Origin: Pirellulales bacterium
GTDB taxonomy: Bacteria; Planctomycetota; Planctomycetia; Pirellulales; Lacipirellulaceae
DNA: 64,000 nucleotides
Direction of reading: 5' to 3'
Assembly: GCA_019636345.1 (NCBI GenBank)
Contig: JAHBXQ010000001.1
Span: 186,001-250,000 of the forward strand
In this document: piece after piece, positions 8,802 through 17,024 of the stretch
How the letters are laid out: each line of letters begins with the position of its first letter
Numbering within the stretch: position 1 is the first letter of the stretch
Program-made: the position numbers and the translations under genes
The notes under the pieces: generated by a model
Database searches by the model: none
The model's input: only the letters and a program-made list of their open reading frames with translations
Told to the model about the DNA's origin: nothing

Positions 8802-9962
8802 ATGAGGCCCCCATCGTCCTCGCAACGCGTCTCCCCTGGGAACCGCGCGTTCACTTTGGTCGAACTGCTGGTCGTGATCGCGATCATCGGAATCCTGGTC
8901 GCGCTGCTGTTGCCGGCGATTCAGGCCGCCCGCGAAGCGGCTCGTCGCACGCAGTGCATGAACCAACTGCGGCAGATGGGGCTTGCGTTGCAGAATCACG
9001 TGTCGGCTTACAACGTGTTTCCGACCGGCGGAAACGTCCCCAACCCGGCGATCCAGGACTACGTGAGCGGGTCGACCACGAATCCCGGCGTCCCCAACGG
9101 GCCGAACAAGCAGGGGCTGGGCGCGTTCTATCAGATGCTCCCTTATCTCGAACAGAACGCCGTGAAGGGACTCGTCGAACAGACGCGTCTGCAGTCGACC
9201 ATTATCCCGCTCTACAACTGTCCGTCGCGGCGCCCGGCGGTGCAGGCGGGCAACAGTTCGGTGGGAGGACAGCTCACCGACTACGCGACCGCGCAACCGG
9301 GGACCGACTATTGCGGGACTACTCCGTACGTCCCTCTCGACGCTTGGCCGTTTTCGGGCTCCACGCCCGGGTTTGCGATCCGTTCGTATTGGTGTGGTTC
9401 AGGCGGCCCTGGATCGTGGGGCGGGGACGACACCGCACGAAGCGCCAATTACGGCGGCGTCATCGTGCGCACGCCGTATCGGATCGTCACCCCGGCCTCG
9501 GCGTCCGCCCCCGCCCGGGGGGAACAGGTTCCCGGCTTTCCGACAGCGATTCGCCCGGGGCAGATTCCCGATGGCTTGAGCAACACGCTCGTGATCAGCG
9601 AGAAGGTGGTCCGCTACGATCTGTACGACGGCGGGCTGGTCGCCACCGGCGGCGGCGGCGTTTCGGACGACAAGGGCTGGGCCGACGGGTGGGACCCCGA
9701 CTCGGTCCGCTATGCCGGCGTCCCCCCGATCAGCGACAACGACCAGGGGGTTTGCTGGAACTCCAACCCGGCGATCCAACGAACCTGCATCGGGTTCGAA
9801 GGCTCGATCCCCGTGTTGTTTTTCGGCTCGGCCCACCCGGCGGGGATTAATGCCACGTTCGCCGACGCCTCGACCCGCACGATCAACTTTGACATCGACC
9901 ACCGGGTGTTCAACGCGCTGGCCACCCGGGACGGGGGCGAACCGACCGGCGACGCTTATTAG
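8802..9962 (+). CDS. DUF1559 family type II pseudopilin-like protein
   Basis: A 386-residue protein of the very large planctomycete DUF1559 family. It has a prepilin N-terminus, [19 protein letters not shown], starting around residue 17, cleaved by prepilin peptidase after a short basic leader. [21 protein letters not shown] follows, typical of the family. Near the C-terminus [18 protein letters not shown] matches the family's H-x9-DG region, but with DA in place of DG. Family members are thought to be exported fibre- or scaffold-like proteins; their role is not established. The ATG at 8802 was chosen because it follows AAGGA and gives a normal short leader. It stands alone after the PEP-CTERM gene with a 133-base gap and no terminator that I can see. 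Confidence 0.9.
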   Translation: MRPPSSSQRVSPGNRAFTLVELLVVIAIIGILVALLLPAIQAAREAARRTQCMNQLRQMGLALQNHVSAYNVFPTGGNVPNPAIQDYVSGSTTNPGVPNGPNKQGLGAFYQMLPYLEQNAVKGLVEQTRLQSTIIPLYNCPSRRPAVQAGNSSVGGQLTDYATAQPGTDYCGTTPYVPLDAWPFSGSTPGFAIRSYWCGSGGPGSWGGDDTARSANYGGVIVRTPYRIVTPASASAPARGEQVPGFPTAIRPGQIPDGLSNTLVISEKVVRYDLYDGGLVATGGGGVSDDKGWADGWDPDSVRYAGVPPISDNDQGVCWNSNPAIQRTCIGFEGSIPVLFFGSAHPAGINATFADASTRTINFDIDHRVFNALATRDGGEPTGDAY

Positions 9963-10444
9963 GCGGCGCCGTTTACGGAACTTCTGAGCTGCCCCGGACG
10001 GCACGGCACGACGCGTTTCTGGTCGATCCCCGTTGCGGCCTCATCCGCAGTTCTCGTCGGGCGAGCTCCCTTGGCGCTCCGTACGACAGGGACGTTTGTG
10101 GTCGGTCAGCCCCATGTCAAGGGTGCTGAGAACTTGCACGGCGGCAAAGAAAAGGACATGCCACGATGGCAGGACGGGCACGACGACCTGCAGCTTTGGC
10201 TTGATCCGTCGTTTTCATCGTGTCTTCGCGGCTCGGGCTTCATGGCCTGAAGAGTTCTCGGCAGTTTTCTCTCGGTTTGCCGAGCGTGCGTACGGATGCG
10301 GCACGGCTCCTGCCGACGCCAAGCGGCGGCTCGCCATCACTGTCCCTGCGGGTTAGGATGGTGCGAACCCGCCCGACGCGGCGTCGGTCCCTCTGGCTGC
10401 GTCCCACGCCGTCAAATCCCCCTTCGCCTTCGACTTCACGCGTC
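9963..10444. other. 482-base intergenic region before hisH
   Basis: Open frames run through the region but none has a recognisable protein. I see no tRNA, terminator or convincing promoter pair in it. Confidence 0.5.
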
Positions 10445-11050
10445 ATGCTCGCCATCATCGACTACCAAATGGGGAACTTGCGCAGCGTGCAGAAGGGGTT
10501 CGAGCGGGCCGGACACGCGGCCGCGATTTCCTCCGACGTCGAGACGCTGGCCGCGGCCGACAAGCTGGTGTTGCCGGGCGTGGGGGCGTTCGCCGACGCG
10601 ATCGCCGAGCTGCGACGCCGCGATCTTGTGCCGGTGATCAAAGACGCGATCGCCGCGGGAAAGCCGGTGCTGGGAATTTGCCTGGGGTTGCAGATGTTGT
10701 TCGACGTCGGCTACGAGGATGGCGAGCACGAGGGGCTGGGGGTGCTGCCGGGCGAGGTGCGGCGATTCGACGTGCCGAGCGAGTTCAAAGTCCCTCACAT
10801 GGGTTGGAACCGCGTGCGATATACGCGTCAGCCGCCGATCTTCGCGGGAATTCCCGACCAGTCGCACTTCTACTTCGTCCACTCGTACTATGTCGTCCCG
10901 CGGGACGAAGAAGTCATGGCGGGGACCGCCGACTATCCTGATCCGTTCTGCGCAATGATTTGGCGCGACAACCTCTTCGCCACGCAATTCCACCCTGAGA
11001 AGAGCCAAGCCGCGGGGCTGGCGGTGCTGAAGAACTTTGCGGAGTTGTGA
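10445..11050 (+). CDS. hisH: imidazole glycerol phosphate synthase, glutaminase subunit
   Basis: A 201-residue class I glutamine amidotransferase, full length for HisH. It releases ammonia from glutamine and passes it to HisF, which makes imidazole glycerol phosphate and AICAR in histidine synthesis. The nucleophile cysteine lies in GICLGLQMLF near residue 80, the catalytic His and Glu in QFHPEKS near residue 184, and the start IIDYQMGNLRSV is typical. I used the ATG at 10445 because everything upstream in frame is unlike HisH. No strong ribosome-binding site is visible. hisA lies about 850 bases downstream on the same strand, with one unrelated membrane protein between. hisF is not in the window. 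Confidence 0.95.
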   Translation: MLAIIDYQMGNLRSVQKGFERAGHAAAISSDVETLAAADKLVLPGVGAFADAIAELRRRDLVPVIKDAIAAGKPVLGICLGLQMLFDVGYEDGEHEGLGVLPGEVRRFDVPSEFKVPHMGWNRVRYTRQPPIFAGIPDQSHFYFVHSYYVVPRDEEVMAGTADYPDPFCAMIWRDNLFATQFHPEKSQAAGLAVLKNFAEL

Positions 11051-11230
11051 GCGGCGTCGGAGCGCCTGTTCAGCGGGGCGTGTCCCATTGCCGTCGTCGT
11101 TCGTCGGGGTCGAGAGTTTTTACACCCCTGGGAGGTCGGACGAGGCTGGCACGCCGCGGCAAGCTTCCGCGCGCCGATGATCGAGATCCTGCTAACCCCG
11201 TCGACGCCATGATCGGAGTTCCGTAGCCCC

Positions 11231-11680
11231 ATGGCAATCTGGATCGTTATTGGAATCATCGCCGCCATGACCGCCCTGATGGCGATCCTGGCTCCGGCGG
11301 TCATGGCGTTCATCGCGCGGCTCAGCGGGTGGCGCACCCTGGCTGAGCGTTATCCCCCCGCCGATGCGGCGCTCGTCGAACGGTTCGCTTTTCAGTCGGT
11401 GAAGATCGGTTGGGCGAGTTACAACAACTGCGTCACCGTCGACGTAACGACCGCGGGTCTGCGGTTCGAGCCGTTTTGGTTGTTTCGGTTTCAGCATCCG
11501 GCGTTCGAGTTGCCATGGGATCGGCTGAAAGCGACGGCAACTCGACAGATGCTCGTCATCCCGGCGATCGAACTGTCGGTCGACGGCGGCGTGCCGCTGC
11601 TGATCTCGGCGACGCTGGCGGCGCGGATCGAAGCGGTCGCCGGCGAGTATTGGCGCGCGGCGCTCGATCGCGCGGCCTGA
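11231..11680 (+). CDS. membrane-anchored protein of unknown function
   Basis: A 149-residue protein not assigned to a family. The first 30 residues form a strong transmembrane helix (WIVIGIIAAMTALMAILAP). The rest looks soluble and beta-rich, with NNCVTVDVTTAGLRFEPF and WDRLKATATRQ, somewhat like small PH-fold membrane proteins. It lies between hisH and hisA on the same strand, 180 bases after hisH and 214 before hisA, so it may be in the same transcript, but nothing links it to histidine synthesis. The start is the ATG at 11231. Confidence 0.7.
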   Translation: MAIWIVIGIIAAMTALMAILAPAVMAFIARLSGWRTLAERYPPADAALVERFAFQSVKIGWASYNNCVTVDVTTAGLRFEPFWLFRFQHPAFELPWDRLKATATRQMLVIPAIELSVDGGVPLLISATLAARIEAVAGEYWRAALDRAA

Positions 11681-11894
11681 TTGGCGCTCGACGCCGGGGC
11701 GGTTCCGAATTCGCGCACCGGGCGTGCGGAACCGAGCGCTTGAACTTCCCCGCGGGCTGTGCGATATTCACGAAAGTTGCCCGCAACGACTCCGCTGCCG
11801 CTCTTGGGCATGGGATTTGTAGCAGGCCAGTCGATGCGAGCCCCGCCGCGGGCTCGCCGTGCTTAGTGCTTCTTGGGCCCGGCGGTAGACGGTC

Positions 11895-12626
11895 ATGCAA
11901 ATCTGGCCGGCGATTGATCTGTTGGCTGGCCGCTGCGTACGGCTTCAGCAAGGGGACTACCAGCGGGACACGGTCTACTCCGACGATCCCGCGAGCGTCG
12001 CGCGACAGTTTCAAGACGCAGGGGCTGAGCATCTCCATCTTGTCGATCTCGACGGCGCCAAGGCGGGCCGGCCCGTGAATCTCGACGCCGTGCGGACGAT
12101 CCTCGCCGCGGTTGACATGGAGTGCGAACTGGGGGGAGGGGTGCGCGACGAGGCGACGATCGAGTCGCTGCTCGGCCTGGGGTTGTCGCGGCTGGTGCTG
12201 GGGACCTCGGCGCTCAAGCGGCCCGAGTGGTTCCGCGACATGTGCCGCAAGTTTCCCGAGCGGCTGGTGCTGGGGATCGACGCCAAAGACGGCTTCGTCG
12301 CCACGGACGGTTGGCTCGAGACGAGCACGACCCCTGCGCCGGAGTTGGCCGCACAATTCGCCGATGCGCAGCTGGCGGCGATCGTGTACACCGACATCGC
12401 GACCGACGGCATGTTGCAGGGCCCGAACCTGACGGCGATGGCCGAGATGCAAGCGGCGGTCGACGTGCCGGTGATCGCCTCCGGCGGAGTGACGACCGCC
12501 GAGGACGTGCGGGCGCTCGCCGCAGCGGGGATGGCCGGGGCGATCATCGGAAGGGCGTTATACGAGGGGACTGTTTCGTTGCCGGCGGCCCTGCAAGCCG
12601 CCGGCGCCGACGCCGCCCGCACCTGA
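11895..12626 (+). CDS. hisA: phosphoribosylformimino-5-aminoimidazole carboxamide ribotide isomerase
   Basis: A 243-residue TIM barrel, the normal HisA length. It opens the ribose ring of ProFAR by an Amadori rearrangement, the step before HisH/HisF in histidine synthesis. The N-terminal IWPAIDLLAGRCVRLQQGDY carries the first catalytic aspartate, and YTDIATDGMLQGPN near residue 165 carries the second phosphate-site region. ELGGGVRDE and ASGGVTT are the phosphate-binding loops. The start ATG at 11895 sits directly at the conserved N-terminus. A terminator overlaps the stop codon, so the histidine transcript likely ends here. Confidence 0.95.
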   Translation: MQIWPAIDLLAGRCVRLQQGDYQRDTVYSDDPASVARQFQDAGAEHLHLVDLDGAKAGRPVNLDAVRTILAAVDMECELGGGVRDEATIESLLGLGLSRLVLGTSALKRPEWFRDMCRKFPERLVLGIDAKDGFVATDGWLETSTTPAPELAAQFADAQLAAIVYTDIATDGMLQGPNLTAMAEMQAAVDVPVIASGGVTTAEDVRALAAAGMAGAIIGRALYEGTVSLPAALQAAGADAART

Positions 12627-12650
12627 CGGTGCGCAGGCGGCGTTTTTTTT
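12611..12650 (+). terminator. rho-independent terminator overlapping the hisA stop
   Basis: CGCCGCC-CGCACC pairs with GGTGCG-(CA)-GGCGGCG around a four-base loop that contains the hisA stop codon, followed by eight T residues (12643-12650). Confidence 0.85.
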
Positions 12651-12695
12651 GTAGGTCGACGGCTTTCGACCGCTTTTCACACAGGAACCACGGCC

Positions 12696-14786
12696 ATGTC
12701 ACATCACATTGCGGATATTCGCAACCTCGTCATTTGCGGACATGGCAGCGCGGGAAAGACCTCGCTGGTCGATGCGATTCTCGTGAAGACGGGCGCCGTG
12801 CAGGCCAATCCCAGCGTCGACGCCGGAACGAGCATTTGCGATTTCGACGAGGAAGAGAAGCATCACAAGCACTCGATCGAAGCCGCATTGGTGCATTTCG
12901 ATCATGCCGGCAAACGAATCCACCTGATCGACACCCCTGGCTATCCCGAGCTCGTGGGGCAGATGATCGGCGCCATGCGGGCGGTCGAGACGGCGCTGAT
13001 CGCGATCGACGCCCACGCGGGGATCAAGGTGAACACTCGCCGGGCGTGGGCCGAGGCGGGCAAGGCGGGCTGCGGCCGGATCATCGTCCTCACCAAGATC
13101 GACGGCGACAACAACGATCTGCCGGGGCTGGTCGACGCGATCAAGGAGACCTTCGGCCCCGGGTGTGCGCTGTTGAACGTGCCGCTCGGGACGGGGGACG
13201 CGGTGCACGGCGTCGCAAGCACCCTGACGCCTCCGGCCGCTGCGGCCGACGCGGCGATCGATCCCAACAGCATTCACGAGGCGCTCGTCGAGTCGATCAT
13301 CGAGGCGGACGAGGCGCTCATGGAGCGGTACTTCGAAGGGGAGATGCCCTCGAACGAGGAGCTCGCCCGGCTCATGTCGCAAGCGATCGCCGCAGGTACG
13401 CTGACTCCGATCGTCTGCGTGTCGACCAAGAAGGGGGTCGGGCTTGACGAACTGCTCGACGTCATCGTTTCCGCCGCCTTGCCGCCGACGGCCGTGCCGC
13501 GCACCGCGACCAAGGACGGCGACACGGTCACGCTCAAGCAATCGGCCGACGCTCCGCTGGCGGCTCAAGTGTTCAAGACGCGGATCGACCCGTTCGTCCA
13601 ACGGCTGAGCTTCATTCGCGTGTACGCCGGCACGATCAAGAAGGACGACTCGGTCCACGTCTCGGGCGCCCGCAAGAACGTGAAGATCGGGACGCTCTTG
13701 GGGGTGCAGGCCGGAGCGACTCAGGCGATCGACTCGCTGAGCGCCGGCGAACTGGCGGCGATCGCCAAGTGCGAAGATCTCCACACCGGCACGTCGCTGG
13801 GAGACGTCGAGCTGCCGCCGCTTGAGTTCCCCACGCCGATGATCGGCCTGGCAGTCGCCCCCAAGGCCCGCGGGGACGAGGCGAAGCTCTCGGGCGCCTT
13901 GACCAAACTGACCGAGGAAGACCCGACGATCCACGTCGAGCACGACCCCGAAACGAAGGAGATGGTGCTCACCGGCATGAGCGAGCTGCAGCTCCAACTC
14001 GTCCGCGAGCGGCTCAAACGCCGCGATCATGTCGAGATCGAGACCCACGAGCCGAAGATTCCCTACCGCGAGACGATCGCCGCGGACGGCGAGGGGATGT
14101 ATCGGCACAAGAAGCAGACCGGCGGGGCGGGGCAGTTCGGCGAGGTCCATTTGCGGATGTACCCGCTCCCCGGCGACGTCGACGTCGAGACCTATGCGAC
14201 CAAAGAGCGGTTTCCGTCGCTCAAGGAGAAGCACTACTACAAGGAGAGCAACTTCTTGTGGCTTGACTCGGTCGTCGGGGGCTCGATCCCGGGCAACTTT
14301 ATGCCCGCGGTCGAGAAGGGGCTGCTCGAACGGCTCCGGGCCGGGGTCGTTGCGGGCTGCCCGGTGCAGAATGTGTGCGTCGAGGTCCACTTCGGCAAGA
14401 GCCACCCGGTCGACAGCAACGAAACGGCGTTCCGCATCGCAGCCAGCAAGGCGTTCGCCGAAGTGTTCAAGAAGTGCCGGCCGTCGCTGTTGGAGCCGAT
14501 GGTCAACCTCCACATCAGCGTCCCGGCCGACAAGGTCGGGGACGTGTCGAGCGACCTGTCAGGCCGCCGCGGCCAGATGGCGGGGATGGACAACGCCCCG
14601 GGAGGCTTTACGACCGTCGAGGCCCGGGCGCCCCTGTCGGAAGTGACGACCTATGCCCGCACCCTGTCGAGCATGACGGGAGGGCAGGGAAGCTTCACGA
14701 TGGAGTTTTCACATTACGAGATCGTGCCGAGCAACGTCCAGCAGGAGATCGTCAGCAAGGCGAAGGTGAGGGAGGAGGAAGATTGA
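12696..14786 (+). CDS. EF-G-like translational GTPase (EF-G-2 type)
   Basis: A 696-residue protein with the five-domain layout of elongation factor G. The GTPase motifs are variant: the P-loop is GHGSAGKTSL rather than AHIDAGKTT, switch II is DTPGYPELVGQ rather than DTPGH, and the base-recognition motif is LTKID. Switch I lacks the usual EF-G sequence. These features fit the EF-G-2 group (as in Thermus), which are paralogues of the main EF-G. Domain IV is present (KQTGGAGQFGEVHLRM), as is the C-terminal domain ending in SMTGGQGSFTMEFSHYE. A role in translocation or ribosome rescue is inferred from the family; the canonical EF-G is probably elsewhere in the genome. The ATG at 12696 follows CAGGAA by about ten bases. 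Confidence 0.88.
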   Translation: MSHHIADIRNLVICGHGSAGKTSLVDAILVKTGAVQANPSVDAGTSICDFDEEEKHHKHSIEAALVHFDHAGKRIHLIDTPGYPELVGQMIGAMRAVETALIAIDAHAGIKVNTRRAWAEAGKAGCGRIIVLTKIDGDNNDLPGLVDAIKETFGPGCALLNVPLGTGDAVHGVASTLTPPAAAADAAIDPNSIHEALVESIIEADEALMERYFEGEMPSNEELARLMSQAIAAGTLTPIVCVSTKKGVGLDELLDVIVSAALPPTAVPRTATKDGDTVTLKQSADAPLAAQVFKTRIDPFVQRLSFIRVYAGTIKKDDSVHVSGARKNVKIGTLLGVQAGATQAIDSLSAGELAAIAKCEDLHTGTSLGDVELPPLEFPTPMIGLAVAPKARGDEAKLSGALTKLTEEDPTIHVEHDPETKEMVLTGMSELQLQLVRERLKRRDHVEIETHEPKIPYRETIAADGEGMYRHKKQTGGAGQFGEVHLRMYPLPGDVDVETYATKERFPSLKEKHYYKESNFLWLDSVVGGSIPGNFMPAVEKGLLERLRAGVVAGCPVQNVCVEVHFGKSHPVDSNETAFRIAASKAFAEVFKKCRPSLLEPMVNLHISVPADKVGDVSSDLSGRRGQMAGMDNAPGGFTTVEARAPLSEVTTYARTLSSMTGGQGSFTMEFSHYEIVPSNVQQEIVSKAKVREEED

Positions 14787-14864
14787 CAACGAACGGGGCG
14801 ATTGGCGAGAGCGGGGAGTCCGATTCGACGGCTTGCTCCTTGCCGCTTCTGACGATTGCCCCGC

Positions 14865-15224
14865 TCAGTTCGTCAACCATGCCAGCCCCGTGTAGATGAT
14901 CCCGCACAGCGCGCCTTGCACGACCAGGATCGTCAGCGCCGTGAAGGGGCCGGTGGGGAGGCTCACCGCGATGACCAGGGCCGCGCTCAGCGCCCCGGCG
15001 GCGGTCTCAGTGGCAAATCCTTGCGCCACGCCCATCAAGGGGAGGAAGTAACGCAGGGCGATGTTCGCCGAGCCTCCGACGAACACGATCATCACCGCGT
15101 GCCAGAACTTCGGCGGATCGACCGTGCAGAACCCGCAGGCGATCTGCAGGGCCCACGCGGCCACGGCCAGCGTGATCGGCAACCCGACCACGAGGACCCA
15201 GAAAGGATCAAGTTCGCGCAGCAT
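14865..15224 (-). CDS. small multi-pass membrane protein of unknown function
   Basis: A protein of about 119 residues with three to four predicted transmembrane helices: PFWVLVVGLPITLAVAAWAL, FWHAVMIVFVGGSANIAL, and two in the last third ending near GIIYTGLAWL. I do not recognise the family. The start is uncertain: the ATG at 15224 follows GGAG closely, a GTG at 15233 follows GAGGG, and the frame stays open to 15353 but the added residues look non-coding. It converges with the EF-G-like gene, 78 bases apart. Confidence 0.6.
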   Translation of the reverse strand: MLRELDPFWVLVVGLPITLAVAAWALQIACGFCTVDPPKFWHAVMIVFVGGSANIALRYFLPLMGVAQGFATETAAGALSAALVIAVSLPTGPFTALTILVVQGALCGIIYTGLAWLTN

Positions 15225-15795
15225 GAGCTCCACGATCGCCCTCGCAGGTGTGCGGACGGTCGATGCTCCAACGCGGGCGCCCCAGGGCAACTCTATCTTG
15301 CATCGCGTGGCGATGAAGCGACGGGGGAGAAGATCGCGGTGGAGTTTGGGCAACTCGGGGCGGGGGATTCGGGATTTTGCATTCTGAGTTCCGGATTCAG
15401 ATCGCGGGGGCCGTCTCTTGAACAGGGGGCCCCTTGTTCAGGAGACGGCTCGCAGGCCGAACCTGCCGGGACGTTCGGCCGTCTTGAATTGCGGCGCCGG
15501 CGCCGCTGGCTTGTTTCCTGAGGGCCGCAGAGGCCGTAGAATGCCTAAACTCGGCAGGACCGGTCTGCCGAGTAAATGAGGGCGGGCCATGAGCGCCCGT
15601 CCCGTCCCGCCTGCCGCGAGGATTCGGCCCATGCCGACCCCCACCGCTCGCTGCCTCTGTACCTGCCCGGCCTGATCGGCCGGACCTGTGCGCCCTTGTG
15701 CGTCGCCGCATCCGAGTCGCGGCGGCGATTCTCGGCCCGTACGACCTACCGCTCGCCGGCCCTGCCGCGCGGAGCGTGCGAGAGGAACCCCGACG
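15225..15795. other. 571-base divergent intergenic region before cysE
   Basis: It holds a 40-base inverted repeat (15410-15449), a small hairpin ACTCGGCAG / CTGCCGAGT (15549-15573) and a possible -10 TAGAAT at 15537-15542 that would drive cysE with a leader of about 250 bases. No convincing -35 was found. Confidence 0.5.
15410..15449. repeat. 40-base inverted repeat with no loop
   Basis: The left arm GCCGTCTCTTGAACAGGGGG and the right arm CCCCTTGTTCAGGAGACGGC pair over about 20 positions with two G-T wobbles in the RNA form. There is no T-run, so it is not an ordinary terminator. It could be a REP-like extragenic palindrome or part of a leader RNA. Confidence 0.65.
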
Positions 15796-16755
15796 ATGGC
15801 GACTGATTTTCGCCTGAAGGATCAACTGCCGGACATCACCGAACGGATCGTCCGCACCTACCGCGAGGTGGGCAGGATCAACCACCTCGATCACTGCCCC
15901 CTGCCGCGTTACGACGAGGTGATCGCGGCGACGCTCGACCTGATCGAGTTGATGTACCCCGGCTATCGGCGGCGCGAGGGGCTCCATCATGGCAACGTCG
16001 GGTACTTCGTCGGCGAGCTCGTCGACCGGCTCCACGACGTGCTCACGCGGCAGATCGGGCGGGCCCTGCGGCACGAGGCGGGCGCCACGAGCGACTGCGA
16101 CGACGATCACGACTACGAAGCGCTCGGCCAGGCCAAGACGATGCTGTTCTTGGACAAGTTGCCGGAGCTGCGCTCGGTGCTGTCGACCGACGTCCAGGCG
16201 GCGTTTGACGGAGACCCGGCGTGCAAGACCCCCGACGAAGTGATCTTCTGCTATCCCGGTCTGCAGGCGATTACCGTCTACCGGCTGGCCCACTTGCTGT
16301 GGGAACTCGATATCCCGTTCATCCCGCGGATGATGACCGAGTGGGCCCACGGCCGTACGGGGATCGACATCCACCCGGGGGCCACGATCGGCAAGTACTT
16401 TTTCATCGACCACGGCACGGGCGTCGTGATCGGCGAGACGTGCGAGATCGGGGAGCGGGTGAAGCTCTACCAAGGCGTCACGCTGGGGGCCCTCAGCTTT
16501 GCCACCGACGGCGAGGGGAACCTCGTCCGTGGGCAGAAGCGGCATCCGACAATCGAGGACGGCGTGGTCGTGTACGCCAACGCGACGATCCTGGGGGGCC
16601 GGACGGTCATCGGCCGCCACTCGGTGATCGGTTCCAGCGTTTGGCTCACCCAAAGCGTCGGACCGCGGACGACGGTCGTCCTGGAAAAACCCCAATTAAA
16701 AATGCGAAGCGAAGTCCCGGACGAGCTGCAACCCGAGACGAACTACGGCATCTGA
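15796..16755 (+). CDS. cysE: serine O-acetyltransferase
   Basis: A 319-residue enzyme that makes O-acetylserine from serine and acetyl-CoA, the committed step to cysteine. The N-terminal half (about 1-185) is the helical SAT domain. The C-terminal half is a left-handed beta helix of hexapeptide repeats, with [20 protein letters not shown] (catalytic His/Asp region near residue 200) and [13 protein letters not shown]. It resembles the longer EpsC/CysE forms that start well before the E. coli-type domain. The last residues are QPETNYGI, and I cannot tell whether a C-terminal Ile acts in binding to cysteine synthase. The ATG at 15796 follows GAGAGGAA, which decides the start against longer frames. 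No partner cysK is nearby. Confidence 0.93.
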   Translation: MATDFRLKDQLPDITERIVRTYREVGRINHLDHCPLPRYDEVIAATLDLIELMYPGYRRREGLHHGNVGYFVGELVDRLHDVLTRQIGRALRHEAGATSDCDDDHDYEALGQAKTMLFLDKLPELRSVLSTDVQAAFDGDPACKTPDEVIFCYPGLQAITVYRLAHLLWELDIPFIPRMMTEWAHGRTGIDIHPGATIGKYFFIDHGTGVVIGETCEIGERVKLYQGVTLGALSFATDGEGNLVRGQKRHPTIEDGVVVYANATILGGRTVIGRHSVIGSSVWLTQSVGPRTTVVLEKPQLKMRSEVPDELQPETNYGI

Positions 16756-17024
16756 CGCTGAATCGGTCGGGAACGCCGGCTTCAGCGCATGGGGACGAGC
16801 GCGGATTGACGATCGCAGTCATGCCGCGTCCCCCGGCGGGGCGTTCCCATGCTCCCTTGTGCTCTCGTCGCATCCTGCGGCAATCGCCCTCAAGCCGCGG
16901 CTAAGTCGGTCGTGAGCCGCGGGCGGAAACTTCTGGCGTCGGACGACGGAGCGCGGTACGATTCGCCCGCCGGGTCGGTGTGATTCGGCGGGCTTGTTCC
17001 CGTTTTGCCGCCGCCCGCTCGCCT

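Noticed and set aside
12699-14513. Long minus-strand open frame (604 codons) under the EF-G-like gene
   Set aside because: It is the antisense of a clear EF-G-like protein. Long antisense frames are expected in high-GC DNA and its translation has no known domain.
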